Shown one piece after another: positions 1 to 12,429 of a stretch of 64,000 nucleotides of DNA. The stretch's first letter is position 1. Each line of letters opens with the position of its first letter. The position numbers were made by a program, and so were the translations under genes. Location of the stretch: assembly GCA_026419785.1 (NCBI GenBank), contig JAODTK010004143.1, positions 186,001 to 250,000 of the forward strand. Direction: 5' to 3'. The notes beneath the pieces are model-generated. The model saw only the letters and a list, made by a program, of their open reading frames with translations. It had not been told where the DNA came from and did not search any database. This stretch comes from Sclerodactyla briareus (lineage: Eukaryota > Echinodermata > Holothuroidea > Dendrochirotida > Sclerodactylidae).

Positions 1-721
1 CCACAAAAATTAACGGTTTACTCAAACGTCATCACATGTTGTGTTATCGTTGGCTGTATGTGTCCTCTCCCCATCCGGGGCTCCATCCTAGTTATACTTA
101 AGTAATTTTACACAAGATTTATTCAGTAATCTACGCATCATGAACCACAAATGGCTGATGTGTATAGGCTGAAACTACCTAAATTCCACAATTTCCACTT
201 ACGCCTGGTCAATGATCACGTTCACAATTGAAATATCAACTTAAGAGCATCTTAAACATCAACTGTCCGTAACTAGCGAATTCGGGCTGCTTATGCTCAT
301 GCAGATAATTGACGAAGCTAGTGCAGCTTGATCGACTTCGGGGGAATGGTCTGATCATATCAGCACTTCGAAGCCGTTGACCGCGGTCATCAATGAGATA
401 AATGCTGATTTAGTGATGAGCGTACTAAACTAAGTGTGAGCACTCTGGGCATTTTTACAGTCATCTAGTCTCACAGCTTGTATGATGATTTAGTCGAATA
501 CGCAGGTTCCATTGTTCTGGGTGGTCGAACCAAACACAGAATGGAATAGATTAGATTTTGCTCATGTGCATGAGATCCAAAACAAACACAGTTAGTAACC
601 CTAAGTGTCACACAACTGAAAATCGTGGATGATGATAGTTGAACCAGATGGTTAATAATGAGGCGGAAATCCATACATCAAGTTGAACTCAAACCTGCCA
701 TTCTCTCGCTAACCTCTACAG

Positions 722-1043
722 GTCAGTTCCAGCGCCGGGAGTTCACCCTGATCGAGTCCCCGAAGCGTAGGTCTGCCTTCAAGCCGTACAAAAAGGAAAA
801 AGCGGGACGTGCAGTTGACGGTGAGGAAGTGGTGACGGTCTACAAGATAGAACGCAAACGGATAGGGGAGTGCTGGACCAGCTACCTTCATCAGGGTCTA
901 CCGATGCTCGAGATGAGCTACTGAAATACGTTTACTGGGAGGATGTTCGATGCACGGAGTATGACCCGGGACTAGGAGTGAACGAGGAGGCGATTCGTAG
1001 TATATGTAACGATCTTCTAGGTTTTCTGGAGCCCGGCATGTGA
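722..1043 (+). CDS. Coding-like conserved block, copy A, family not recognised
   Basis: After a possible acceptor (CTCTACAG at 714-721) an open frame reads G-QFQRREFTLIESPKRRSAF and continues through EEVVTVYK. Around 865 the reading moves by one base, and the new frame (DARDELLKYV, then CNDLLGFLEPGM) runs to TGA at 1041-1043. The partner block in copy B (48743-49080) keeps the same peptides, and 722-850 is clearly better conserved than its flanks, with G/C-rich codons. I do not recognise the family. It could be an exon or a remnant of a mobile-element gene, since a SINE-like sequence follows at once. The frame change could be base error or decay. Confidence 0.4.
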
Positions 1044-1115
1044 ATCGAACCTTACACCCGACCTTGCTGAGTGGTCACTCTGTTACGGACAGCTGTATAC
1101 TTCGCCACGTGAGAT
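1021..1115 (-). repeat. tRNA-derived SINE head, copy A
   Basis: On the minus strand a pol III B box, GGTTCGATTC (1042-1051), follows an A-box-like stretch (GTGGCGAAGTATACAGC, about 1107-1091) at roughly tRNA spacing. No clean cloverleaf can be drawn, so this is a SINE head and not a tRNA gene. The same sequence sits at 49055-49165. Confidence 0.5.
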
Positions 1116-1833
1116 GTTTTGACACTGTCGAAGTGGGGGAGTGAAATTACCGAGCAGAGGAAGGAATGACAATAACAGCCACACTCAATATTACCGACAG
1201 AAGGCGCAGAAATGCCACTCAGCAAAGAGTCACCCAGTACTTATGTATAACTCAGTAACTCGACAATTAGGCCACCACCTCGGATTGACGGAATTCGGGA
1301 CAGGACACAGTAACACAGGTCTTGCCTTCGCACCATCCAATTGATCTGTGAATTACAGAAGAAACCCCAGCGTTGTATCGGGCATCCGAGGAGGGGGCGC
1401 GCTTAGAACACTTCTAGAGACGAGTTCTTGAGCAGAATATGATACAGAATTAACGGGAGTAACGGAAACCACTCCAGGCTCGCATATTCAAAGGGACCAG
1501 TACAAACGTCCAATAGCATGCTAGACTAGCCTTGGCAATATGCTACAACAAATAGTGAATAAAATGTTTTTATGCGGATATATGTACACAGGAATGAAAA
1601 AGGGAATATATAGATAATAGAACTATGAGCATATAGCCTACATATATGACTGTCTGAATTATGGTCTTATACAACGCCTCATTATCGATGTTTGGCTGGA
1701 ACGTTCGTCTCGCTACACAGTTTTAGCTGATAGCTCACACTTGGTGAAAATCACGGCCACATTTCCGAAAGTTTTTCACTTTCTGCGGAGGAAACATAAC
1801 TATAACTTTCAAAACGTGGGCAGTGGTTGTGAG

Positions 1834-3543
1834 CAGTGGCGGTAGCTACGGGGGGGGAGAGTGGGGGCAACGCCCCCTAACATGAAAGTGCCGCGGCCCC
1901 AGTCACCCCCCCCACAGGAAAGCTGACTTGAAAATATTTATATTTATATAGATATAATATATATAGGCCTAGCTTAGCTTTGGTGCATCAACGACCAAGG
2001 TTATAAATAGGGTATAGTAATTACTTCAGTACATCAAATGTCCAATTGTTTCACGCGCTGCGCGCGCAAGGTCTGTGTCGCTGGCCCTATGCATTAACCC
2101 GACATTTGGAAGGATATAGGACTTGCCAGAAAACATGCATACTGTTCGTGCACTGCGCGGCGGTGATGTCCATTACGTGACCCAATTGTCGTATGAAAGT
2201 TTCTCTATTCACGCGGTACCCCATTCTTGTTTGCCGGCTGACCCAATGGAACATTACCTCAAAGAATTCGCGCGCTAAGCGCGCGGGGTGGGTGCTAAGT
2301 TACAAATTCATCAGGGGAGATTGCTTATAACCTTTCCAAAGTTGCGTAGTCTCAAATTGAAAGTAACATCGTGACCCCCATCTGCAGTGCCACCGTGACC
2401 GCCCTACCTGAGGATGCAGGGGAGTCAAAGGAAAATCAGGTTGTATTCCACCAACCTCAAATGGCACATCCAGATGCTTGCAACTAAGCTCCGCAAGTGT
2501 AATTTCTGATTGATCTAGCGGTATGAAAAGTTGAAATTTTCTCTCTCCCCAACCGAGAACTCGCCCCGCACCTTTCAAAACGAATGGCGCCCCTGTTACA
2601 TCTAGCCCATCCTAGCTGGTATAACGAATACCAGCCATTGGGATAACTTTTCACACAACCTTGAAGAATTTTCACTCCAAATAGGAAAACATTTTTCATA
2701 AATGAGGTCTAAGTTATCTGCCGGAGTATAATGAGTCAGATAATACAGTAAGATGGCAGAAGAAAGGAAATTACAATTAGAGGCAAACTCAGTATCGTAG
2801 TCATCCGGGGCACTGCATATTCAAGTTGCGATTGAGGGGGGGGGGGCACGGCACCCGGCGGTGGCGCTCCGCGTAGATGATTATTTGGTGCCCCCCCCCA
2901 CATCAAATGTCTGTGCCCCCCTCTTGTGCCCAGAATGGCAAGTCTGGTGACGCCACTGCCCCGGGCACTCAATAATATTCGAGAGAATGGACAAAAGACT
3001 GGTGCAGCATACTTTGAGCAAGCATGACGAAGGGATTTTATGGAGATGACTTGTCATTTATTACGATACCGATCATAGAGGCATGACAGAAATTGTTGGA
3101 TTTTTTTTTACAATTGTTTTTTGCTATGAGCCACGTCCGGGACGATAGAGAGAGAACATTTTTCTCAGACACCTCCCTAGAAACATCCGGGTACAGTATT
3201 TCTTAATTTAGAACCACTCAGGAAGTGCCGTTTCGGCCATCTGGAGGGTTGTGAACAGAAAATTTCCTTGTACACTGGGCGCCAACTCGTGGTACCCATA
3301 ATTCGAGGCAACGAATATAGGAGAAAGTTAGAGCAGGGATGAAGCAAAATAGGAAAGGATTACCCAAAATATTTACCGAATAGTGCCCAAATTTTGATGA
3401 TGCCCCCAAAATGTGGCAAAAGTGCGCGCCTTGCGCGCAATAGTCTAGTCACTATTGAGCGTCCGTTAGCGTTGATCAGTCACATGGCGCCCCCAGAAAA
3501 CTCTCAGCCTCCCCCCACTGGAAAATTCCTGACTACGCCACTG
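1834..3543. mobile_element. hAT-like non-autonomous DNA element, present in A only
   Basis: The 1.7 kb insert starts CAGTGGCGGTAGCTA and ends TAGTC..CCACTG in inverted form (end reads GACTACGCCACTG), giving a short terminal inverted repeat beginning CAGTGGCG. It is flanked by 8-bp near-repeats, GTTGTGAG at 1826-1833 and AGTGTGAG at 3544-3551. Copy B at about 49950-49965 has one AGTGTGAG and no insert, which is an empty site. Eight-base target duplications and CAGTG..CACTG ends are typical of the hAT superfamily. No transposase frame is visible. Poly-G tracts and an internal second CGCCACTG end (about 2959) suggest a nested or composite element. Confidence 0.8.
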
Positions 3544-3551
3544 AGTGTGAG

Positions 3552-5330
3552 ACAACCGAAACGTAACTATGGGTGATGTGATGAAACGCCAAATAGTTAA
3601 ATTTTCTGCAAATTCGTTGGTCGATATTTTCGTCGAAATTTCAGTCTCCCATATCCCCGGAAAGGATACTCTTCTTGTATACCCTCCACCTGCATACCTA
3701 ACTGACCCCAATTTCTTGAAGTTCGTAATAAACCATGACAGTGACGGTAACCACGTCATTGGAACACCCCCAAGAAACCCAACGCGAATTGCACTCCGTG
3801 CACTGCCTTTGCAAACAGTACCATCCTGTACAAGTTTCTAATTTGTGCGTCCTGGATTATATCAATATACCGACATTTGGCAGTTCCATCTCTTGCGGAG
3901 TTGAATCCTGCAGATACCGCAGACAGTAACTTATTCTTATTCCTTATTCGCGCGTAACACAATATTTTGTCAGAATACTGATGACGAGACGGAATATCCC
4001 AAAATTCAACATCTTCGAGTTCACATGCGCGACATGACTTTCAATGAAGTTCTGATACAAATCCAACTTCCGAAGTAGAGTGGCAGCTATGGGGCGCATT
4101 CTTCGGGTGGGTTGGGTGCCAATCCACCATTCATAGTGGAGGATGGGGCAACTGCCCTACTTTCCCGAGTATCGCCATGCATGCTAAGGTCTTCGCGTGG
4201 TTTAACCTAGTGGTTGGACCTAGTGTGAGGAATAAAAACATTCGTGTGGGGGACAGCCAATTTCTGATGAACGAATTCAATTACATGTGACAGTCAGGCT
4301 TTCTATGCTCGAGTGAATTCCAATTCAGAGGTAAGACGTTGTGTTTTGTGTTTTTTAACTGCCAGTGCGCAATCTACTAGCTCTGGATCGGATATCTTCT
4401 AATTTTCTTGTACCAGTAATAAGTGAATTGTGACCAAACTTGGGAAGGGGATTCGAAATAAGGGCGCACATTTTTATCTTGCATGGGGCGGACAATTATG
4501 CAAATTCTGAAAGGAAATTCAATGACTTGGGGGCTTTGGCAGATGTTTTTGAACACCTATACACACTGTAATCTTTCGATCTCAAGGGTCTTACCACGGA
4601 CTGACACGACCCCCCACAATTAGATTGGGGCTATGGGCAGCTGTTACCTCTTTATAACTTACAGTCACGCAATTATGCCAACTTTTTTCTATATTAGATA
4701 TGAGATATTTTCAGGCTCATGTGAGCATAGTAGCCCTTTCAAACAGTTTACCCTCATTCAAAGCAAAATAATTTTAAATTAATAATAAATGTAGGGCTTT
4801 GATCCGATTCTGAGATTTGAATTCGAGTCAAAAAGTGTGGGTTCGATGAGGCCCGACAGAGTCAGTTATTCGGAATTGTAAAATCGAAAATAATAGAAAT
4901 CATTAGGGTTTTTTTTTGGTAAAATATATGGCGAAATACTGTTCTTTTGGGGGTCTGGTTGGTGTTTATTTACAGGTCTGTTCTATAGAAGCATGACCTT
5001 TTTACCCTATTTCTCACTAACCAAAAATAGGTGAACCGGCACTAGTATCGCTAACCTACTCCTGGTACAAAATACGCGAAGAAGCAAGGTCAGTACTACA
5101 GACATTCGCAGCCTCTCTTACCGGCGGAGACCCAACAATATTGAATGAGGGATTACCAACTCTTACCTTCGTGGATGTTGTACAGAGACTATTTTCGTAC
5201 GATGTGGGAAGGCAACCTACCGCAAGAAAACCAGAAATCCAAAAGGCTTAGTGATTCGATTAGCCAGACACGAGGACAGATGGAAGATTGTATTAGCTCA
5301 TTATGGGCAACATAACGTTTGACAAATTTC
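3552..5330. other. Copy A spacer without recognised content
   Basis: This stretch aligns with about 49960-51960 in copy B, apart from the B-only element at 50101-50492. I see no convincing exon, RNA gene or element end in it; open frames are short and not conserved in the partner copy. Confidence 0.5.
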
Positions 5331-5339
5331 CCATTCTTC

Positions 5340-5860
5340 CCCACCAACCATAGGGTTTCTGTACTATTGACAAGAAAGCTACACACTAAATTTCGAAGTT
5401 TTTCAGTTCAGACTTTGACCTCTGTGGACCTCAGATGACCTCTGATCTGACCCTAAAACGATTTGGTTCATGAAATCATCACGGGGAACACACACACCAA
5501 GTATGAGCTTCATCCATCCAGGTGGGGTTGAGTTGTCCGTGTTTACAAGACAAAAGTTGCCAAAATAACAATATATATTATTTGTTTACAACATCACCCC
5601 CGGACTTACAAAAACAATAGGGTTCCTGTACTCCCTATAGGAAAGCTACACACCAAATTTCAACCTGATCAGACACCAAAACCCATTAGGAATTATCGGG
5701 TTCACAAGGTGTTCAGACTCTGGCCTGATGGGGACTTTAGAGACCTCTGAACTGACCTCAGAACAATAGGGTCCATGTAATCATCATGGGGAACGCACAT
5801 ACCAAGTATGAGCTTCATCCATCCAGGTGGGGTTGAGTTATGTGTTTACAAGCTTGGGTC
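5340..5860. repeat. Two-unit tandem duplication of about 265 bp
   Basis: Two successive units share AATAGGGTTYCTGTACT, GAAAGCTACACAC, GACCTCTGA..TGACCTC words and AGTATGAGCTTCATCCATCC in the same order, starting near 5345 and 5612. The second unit ends just before a (CA)n tract. Copy B has no counterpart: its flanks join near 52010 across a poly-A tract. This is therefore an A-only block or a B deletion. Confidence 0.7.
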
Positions 5861-5873
5861 ACATACGCAAAAC

Positions 5874-5876
<3 letters not shown>

Positions 5877-5912
<36 letters not shown>
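5877..5912 (+). repeat. (CA)n microsatellite
   Basis: About 18 CA units follow the second tandem unit. Frames crossing it give Val-Cys runs that are artefacts of the repeat. Confidence 0.95.
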
Positions 5913-5916
<4 letters not shown>

Positions 5917-6942
5917 CATGACTGAATAGATCTCGTCAAGGAATATAAAAAATGGCCGATTCCGAAAGTGCGGATGCGTTTTGAATGTAGAGGTAGTGAT
6001 GAAGAAGCGAATCACGTCAAATGAAGTGTATGATGATGCCGACAGGACCATAGAAATGCAGATCCATGTAGATTATATGGACGTCAGATGGCGTTTCGAG
6101 GAAGATATTCTATCGACTCGCGACGGAAACGTGTTCAATATCTTGCAAAGTAAACACAGCTTCAGATGCTTTTCATGACGGAACCCATCCATTTCGCATC
6201 CATCGCAAACTAGCCTTCTAATTGCCGTTGAAGGACAACTGCAGGCTCGGATACAACAGAGGCCATACCGTGGAGAATGGAAAACTGTATCTATAGGTCC
6301 AAAACCCCCTTTCAATACGATGTTCCTATGTGGAGCTATTGGCCTTCAAAGTTTGGGCCATTGAGCAGAGAAAATTGGGGAGGGTTCCCAATTGCGCAAC
6401 AACGCATGACGTCACACATGAACAACACGGGCAATTAGTTCATGTATTTATGTTCCACTTTGTTGAATAAGTCAACATTTAGCAGAAGTACTGTTGTCTG
6501 CTCGCACCAAAGTAACAATCAACACCTACCAACCCACTACAGCAATCCTCTCTCATAGACTAAATGCTTTTCGAAGTGAAATTAATGTTTGAATTTCAAT
6601 AGAAAACGAAGAAAGATCTGTTTGCAGGGGTGTGAAATATGACATCATTGATTATTGAATGAGTGGGAGGGGCCCTTCGATCTTGCGAATACCCACCATG
6701 CTTCACACAGCACACAACTTCAAAGGACTGTAACTCCGTAACGGAAAGTCGTATGAATTCCGGTTTGGACTGACGCATTCAGTTTTTATCCGGCTTTTAT
6801 ATTAGGCTCCTCATCAATCATCCTGCAGTTGTCCTCTAATACGCAGATTTACACAACCGGTGTGTGATTGGCGTTTTTATTGTTCGGGTCGATTGTTATT
6901 TGTTAGGATCAGAGATTATGGTATTGAATATATGGTAGTGAA

Positions 6943-7080
6943 GATCGGATTGGCTCAGTCGGTAGACCTCCAAACTGCTGATCGGAAGGCTGTAAGTCGA
7001 GCCATGTGTCAACTCCTCGAGCAAGGCTCTCCATTGATCCGCTCTACCCACGCACTAAATGGGGACCTGTGAGGGAGCCG
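6943..7080 (+). repeat. tRNA-derived SINE head
   Basis: TGGCTCAGTCGGTAGA at about 6951-6966 is a good pol III A box. A degenerate B box (GTAAGTCGAGCC, about 6992-7003) follows at tRNA-like distance. The acceptor stem does not pair well, so a functional tRNA is unlikely. Copy B lacks this part of the segment. Confidence 0.55.
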
Positions 7081-7439
7081 AGTACATCCGACGCTGTGTT
7101 GAGTTGCTTCCACTATGCTCCCGGGATTGTCATATTTACATATTTCAGTGAGCGGTCATACTATAGCGAAACAGGCCCGACAAAGTTGGATATTATATTA
7201 GGTTGCCCAAAGGTTGTTGCAGGCGCGTTGCCAGCCTTCAGCGTCAGAGAGGGCGAGGACGCGAGACGATTTGACGAGAACGAATTTTATTCCCGATTTA
7301 TTTAGCAGGGAATTAGATCAGGCACCTCCCACTAGGAAAAAAAATGAGCAGTTTGTTGAGACAGGCGGCAATATCATCCGCATCCACTTCCCAAGGCCGA
7401 AAACCACTTTTTCATTTCACAATTTCTCAAAGTTATAGT

Positions 7440-8815
7440 GTAACAGCCATTCATTGGCCTTATGTTGTTCTCCGTATTCCTGACGTTTAGTCAGTTGCTG
7501 TAGCAGCTGTCTTATAGTGTGGAGCCATACCAAGGTCCTGCAACGAGAACTACGATGTTTATGCCCTGGGGGAATGACTCGGTATCCACACCGAACTATC
7601 TGTTCAGCGCCGGGTTCTCATCGTAAATCCCATAGCAGGGCCAAACATTCATTGTTCAGTGGATAATCAAGAGTGATCCTTTCGTGAGTACGAGATTTTT
7701 GGAGGGTGACTGTGACAAACACCTATATAGCATTGTCTCATTTCAACATGGGAGAACATGTATTTTATTTAGCAGAGGGCGTATTCATCCGACCACTTCA
7801 AAGGAAGGGAACTAAATGCCTTTGTTCACGACACATTTTGCGGAAACAATCATGAAGCACCCCAGAAGGTTTGCATCGAGGATCTAGAAAGCAAAAAAAA
7901 TTCCAACGGGGAGGAGTAAATGGGGATGGGGATACCCCCTCCCCTTAGACACCTCCGCCATAGCCGTCATTAAAGTTCAGCCCCCTAAACAAGTGTTTCC
8001 TACGTCAATGCGGATTTCCCTCCGCTGACGAAAGTGATGAGCGGGGGAGGGAGAGGAGGAGGGAGAGGGGGGGGGGGGGTGACTGCTTACTCTATGAGGA
8101 CGCCGGAAAAGCGAGCCTCCTCGTACCTCACCATACTCCCATTACACTCAATGTAATTTTGGACTCGCCTATTCTAGCAATTATTCAATTGCCATTCCCA
8201 GTTTTCTTGTCTGGTCACTATTTTCTCCCTTTTTCCCCCTTCCCCCCTTCATTTCCCGTTTTTCAGCCGTCGATTTCTCGATTTGCACTCTCATCCTTTG
8301 TGGGGGGGGGGGACCCTCCGCCTTCCCACCTTCCCCACTGGCTACGCCAGCTGAGCTGTTGTGTAGGCCTGCTAGACATTTTACTTCGGGTGATAGCCTA
8401 CATGTTTGGATGTACTTGAAGTAATGTATACTTATATATAAACACTATTAGTGGGCAAATTACAATTATATTTGCCGCCATAGTTACGTGCATCGTTTTA
8501 CACGTATTACTATATACTAGATTAATAAATGAACCGTGACGTGACTGTAAACAATCTCCTGATTGGTCAATGGAAATCCTGATCAGGATGAAAAATCGCC
8601 CGCTAACCAATTCCCAAATAAGGATCAGGATCAGGATTAGGATTTGTACAACGTGACCGGAAAAAACCACACGTATTGCCCTATGCTACGTCCAGAGCCA
8701 TTTGTTCTGCTGTTTCAGGATCAGGAATCGTTATAGTGTGACTGGTCCGTTAATATCTGTAAGCGCCGCAGACCCGTCAATTTTGCAAAGAGAGTTATAT
8801 TAGTTAAGTAACCCA
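7440..8815. other. Shared spacer with G-rich block and GGATCA/GGATTA hexamers
   Basis: The stretch aligns with 52786-54050. It includes a poly-G tract near 8070, a C/T-rich block ending in CTGGCTACGCCAGC (about 8338-8351), which resembles hAT-like element ends elsewhere in the window, and a short run of GGATCA and GGATTA hexamers at about 8620-8643 (longer in B, about 53865-53897). No coding signal is seen. Confidence 0.5.
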
Positions 8816-9297
8816 GGCGGATAGAACTGTAGAGTGGTATCAGTGACAACTTTACCACCAAAATATTCCGTGTTTGAATTCCACTCGGTCACTGGAAGAT
8901 TTTGCTCTAGGGGGCTGCAATTGCAGTTGCGATGGGTGAGAGGTCTTTTGTCTTCACTCAATGGGTTCCGCTGTGATACAGTGGACTTTCTGCGGTTACT
9001 GGACTTTGTTACGGGATATTTGCAATAAGTTTCGTCTGCGGCAGTGAGCAGTCACCTTGAAGATCCGCTCCTCCAGGTTCCGAGAAAGTGGTTGGGTCCT
9101 GGAGTTCACTGATAGTCCTTTCGGATGGGGACGTAAAATGGCGGTCCCGGGCCCGGAGCAAGGTTGGGGTTGTTACACCCTTGTATTGTTATTCACCTGG
9201 TACGAGAGAGAAGGCGAGTTATCGCCGGTGCTCATCCACGATCAACCCGGCCAGGGTTCATAGATGAGCCTTAGTTGGTTTCCTGAACCCGTAGAAA
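8816..9297 (+). mobile_element. SINE-like insertion present in A only
   Basis: Copy B reads straight from ..TAAGTACCCAG to ATTTTAAATAG (about 54050), while A has about 480 bp between them. The insert carries an A-box-like GTGGTATCAGTGACA (8834-8848), a B-box-like GTTTGAATTCC (8872-8882) and ends in an AAATC simple repeat (about 9286-9297), which fits a tRNA-derived SINE with a short-repeat tail. No clear target duplication is visible. Confidence 0.55.
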
Positions 9298-10527
9298 TCA
9301 AATCAAATTTTAAATAGACTGGCGTTCAACCGATGCAGTGTACTGTGAATTCTGCGTATCGACCGAAATAGAGGCGTGAAATACAAACACGCGAGCTGTT
9401 GGTTCAGGCAGGTAACTGCGAAGCCCACGACTATTGTTTAGTTATTTGTCTGGGTAGTCAACAGTAGGTAAGTACAGTCAAGGTAGGTACAGTCCAGATA
9501 GGTAGGTTGGGAGGTATAACAATCGTCAACGCATAGGCCGAGGTGACTTTCCTTTGTTGACGACACGCAGGGAATGCGGTGGTCATAAACCCCCGCTTAC
9601 GTCAGTCGACAGACTCGAAGGCCCAATGTTACTGTGTAGAAAATAACTTTGCTTATGTGACGATCAACAATTGTGTCTTCTATGAGATAGCAAGTCATTC
9701 ATGAATCAGTGATTGTGATTAATATGCGTTCGTCATATGTGGTGCACCCTATATTTGGAAGTCTCCAGGGGGCCACTATGAATTGGCGCACTGTAATGGT
9801 GTACTGTGTTGACAAGGAAGATGTGCGTACTATATATAGTAAAGGTGTGACAAGTCACTAATGCGCATGGTTAATACTTCTGTGAGCGGTTTGATCACTC
9901 GGTGAATAGCTACTAAAAGCCATCTTATGTGAGTATTATAGGGAAGCGAGTTCGAGAACAAAATCGGGAAAACCGTGGGACCACCCACGAAGCCACGTCG
10001 CCAATTCCACGGATATTATCCTATTGTTCTTCTTCATTTTAATGAACATTTCTACTCTGGTCCGTATATCGACCCTATGACCAATTCAGGTTGTCCTCAT
10101 CTTTGGGATGACTGAACAAAATTCAACCCAATTGAGTTCGATTTACCATACGAGAGAACCAACGGAAGCCGATATTTATTAACAATTGTTATTATCTGAA
10201 CGTATTCCTCGAGAAAAACAAGACGATGATAAATTTCGTTCGCAACCGTTTTCCGATCGCAGGATTTTTTTTTTTTAGCACGATATCATATTTACATATT
10301 GACCACTGATGTTCCCATACCTCCCCACGACAAGGCATCGAATGTTCTCAGGGTTGATGAAGTAAAGTGCAAATCAATTTAGAAGAAATCTAGATTGTTT
10401 GCAGTTTTCATTTCATTCGGCTTTATTGTCTATATAACCGTTTGAAAGAATATCGCCCTCCGAGATTCGAATTGTTTAATGTGGATGTTAATCAAGTTCG
10501 TAATTTATGTGAAGCGTCAACTAGTGG
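9298..10527. other. Shared spacer, no gene recognised
   Basis: The stretch aligns with 54055-55690 in copy B. Near 9740-9790 it holds a degenerate copy of a repeat better seen at 28840-28910 (words CACCCTATTTGGAAG..CCCC). Two B-only inserts (54428-54645 and 54845-55065) fall in this interval. Nothing coding is apparent. Confidence 0.5.
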
Positions 10528-11815
10528 TAAATACTTTCTAACCTTCTATTCATATCTTACGTAGGTCTGACTGCGCTCACACGTATTCAGTTACGGCAAA
10601 CCGAAACTAGACCTTCCTCCATGGTTTTATTGTCATGTTTTGTAGACGATTCCCTTGTTTGGGTTGGCATATTTTATTCGTCCGATGTCCAGGAGGGACC
10701 TTGTTACAACTGATAATGTAAAAAACACATGTAACACACATGTATGTATGTATGTATGTTGTATGTATGTATGTATGTATGTCTGTATGTATGTATGTAT
10801 GTATGTATGGATGTATGTATGTATGTATGTATTATGTATGTATGTATGTATGTATGTCTGTATGTATGTATGTTTTCTACCATTAGGCAGTCGGGGACGT
10901 ACTATTATATTGTTAAATCTCACTCTCTAACCAACTCGCTCACTCCCCCACTCACTCACTCAATCATTCACTCACTACAGGGAACACATGAATGAAAGGC
11001 ACCGAGCCACATCTACGCGCCACTTTCAATTAGCCGGTCTTCTCTAGATAAGCAACTACGCTGCAATCAACCTGGTCAAACCCAGTCTCCTCTCTGGACC
11101 CTCTGAAAGGAGGAGACCCTTGCCATCTCTGCCTTCCTGAGCACTATCTACCATGACATTAGATACATGGTTACTGCCAGTTATTAACAGAAATGTGGCG
11201 AAATGGGGTAGTCGTGTAGGAATTTAGTCTTCATTCAGCCCCACACTGAGCGTCCACGCCCCCCCCCCTGTCTTGGGCAGACTGGTGGGGGGGGGGGGAC
11301 CCCCAGGCTGGGTGGCCAACGCTTCGGGCGCACGTGTTGCAGGCGCGCCGCAGGCGCGCTCGGGCCTGCCGGTTCCCTTTAGCGAAAACAAGTACTTTTG
11401 CGGTACCTCTTAGCGCTTCGAAACCTGTCAGGTTAAAATAGATCCAGGTAATTCGAATACGCTGAAAAACTAGAATCGCCCAACCCTCGATCGAATCTTG
11501 CGTTTGGGCCATGTGTGCCATATTCTATTTTGTGGGTTGACCTATGAGGCGTAGGGTCGCCGGACCCACGGGGGCAGTGGGGGCAGTGGGGGCAGCTTCC
11601 CCCTTGCCCTTCCGCTGCGGGGGCATCGGGGAAGTGTGGTGCCCTTTCCTGAAAATACTATCTGACTATTGCTATGGCGGCCTGTTGCAAATTGTACAAT
11701 GAGAAATTTACATGGGCCAATATGTTACTTCTAGATGTTTCCTGCATATGGGCGGGTAGTCACTGTTGCCTGTGTCGGCCGCGTTGCTTGTGAAAAGGCC
11801 TATTGTGACGTCATG
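10528..11815. other. A-only 1.3 kb block with (ATGT)n and G-run repeats
   Basis: Copy B joins AAGCGTCAA directly to a stretch matching TTATGGACAGCGCTAGCG (about 55685-55715), so this block is an A insertion or a B deletion. It contains the (ATGT)n tract at 10739-10874, a CACT-rich stretch at 10921-10980, poly-C/poly-G tracts at about 11260-11300, and three tandem copies of TGGGGGCAG near 11570-11600. Long frames over (ATGT)n encode only Tyr-Val-Cys-Met repeats. Confidence 0.6.
10739..10874 (+). repeat. (ATGT)n microsatellite
   Basis: Roughly 33 tetranucleotide units with a few interruptions (CTGT, GGAT and TTAT variants). Confidence 0.95.
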
Positions 11816-12429
11816 CTGATTTTATGGACAGCGCTAGCGAGCCTAATGCCGTGTAACTGGTTCAGTTTACTCTGCCTAAAGAAAATAGTTCTTGAGTCAG
11901 GTGAACCCTACAGCTCTGATGTATAGCTCAGTTTAGAGGCTAATAAATTCTCAATAAAATCATTGAAAAAGTTTTGAAGAAATTCTGAAAAATCGACCCC
12001 AATTTCGTGAAAATGAGGAGTTCGTGACAATATTCAGTTTTCCTTCAAAAAAAAAAAAAATTACCCCCTCGAATATGGCCTGATAGTTTGCTGCTGTTTA
12101 CCAACATGTTATTGTAGCAATATATGGAGCTCCAAATGTAATTGAATGATGAAAACCCTAATTTTCATTTTCATCTATAGTTTATTTTAATGCCACATTT
12201 TTTGTAAGTTTAAATTCCAAAATGCAATGAAAAATATGCATAGTGAGAGCGATTTTTGGGTGAATTACCCTCTTACTACTGCTGGGTGCCCTTTCCAAGG
12301 GGCTTTCCCCGCCTCTCAAAAAAGTCCGGCGCCCCTGAAGAGGGGTCGTTAACATTTCCGTCGAAATGATAGCGAACGTCACACCTAATCGGCAACTGGG
12401 GCTGGACCAATGGAACGTCGCGACCCAGT

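Noticed and set aside
8620..8643. Interstitial telomere repeat (GGATTA/GGATCA)
   Set aside because: The hexamers do not match TTAGGG or another common telomere unit, and the run is only about four units.
10633..10995. Tyr/His/Thr- and Val/Cys/Met-rich frames
   Set aside because: These are translations of the (ATGT)n microsatellite.
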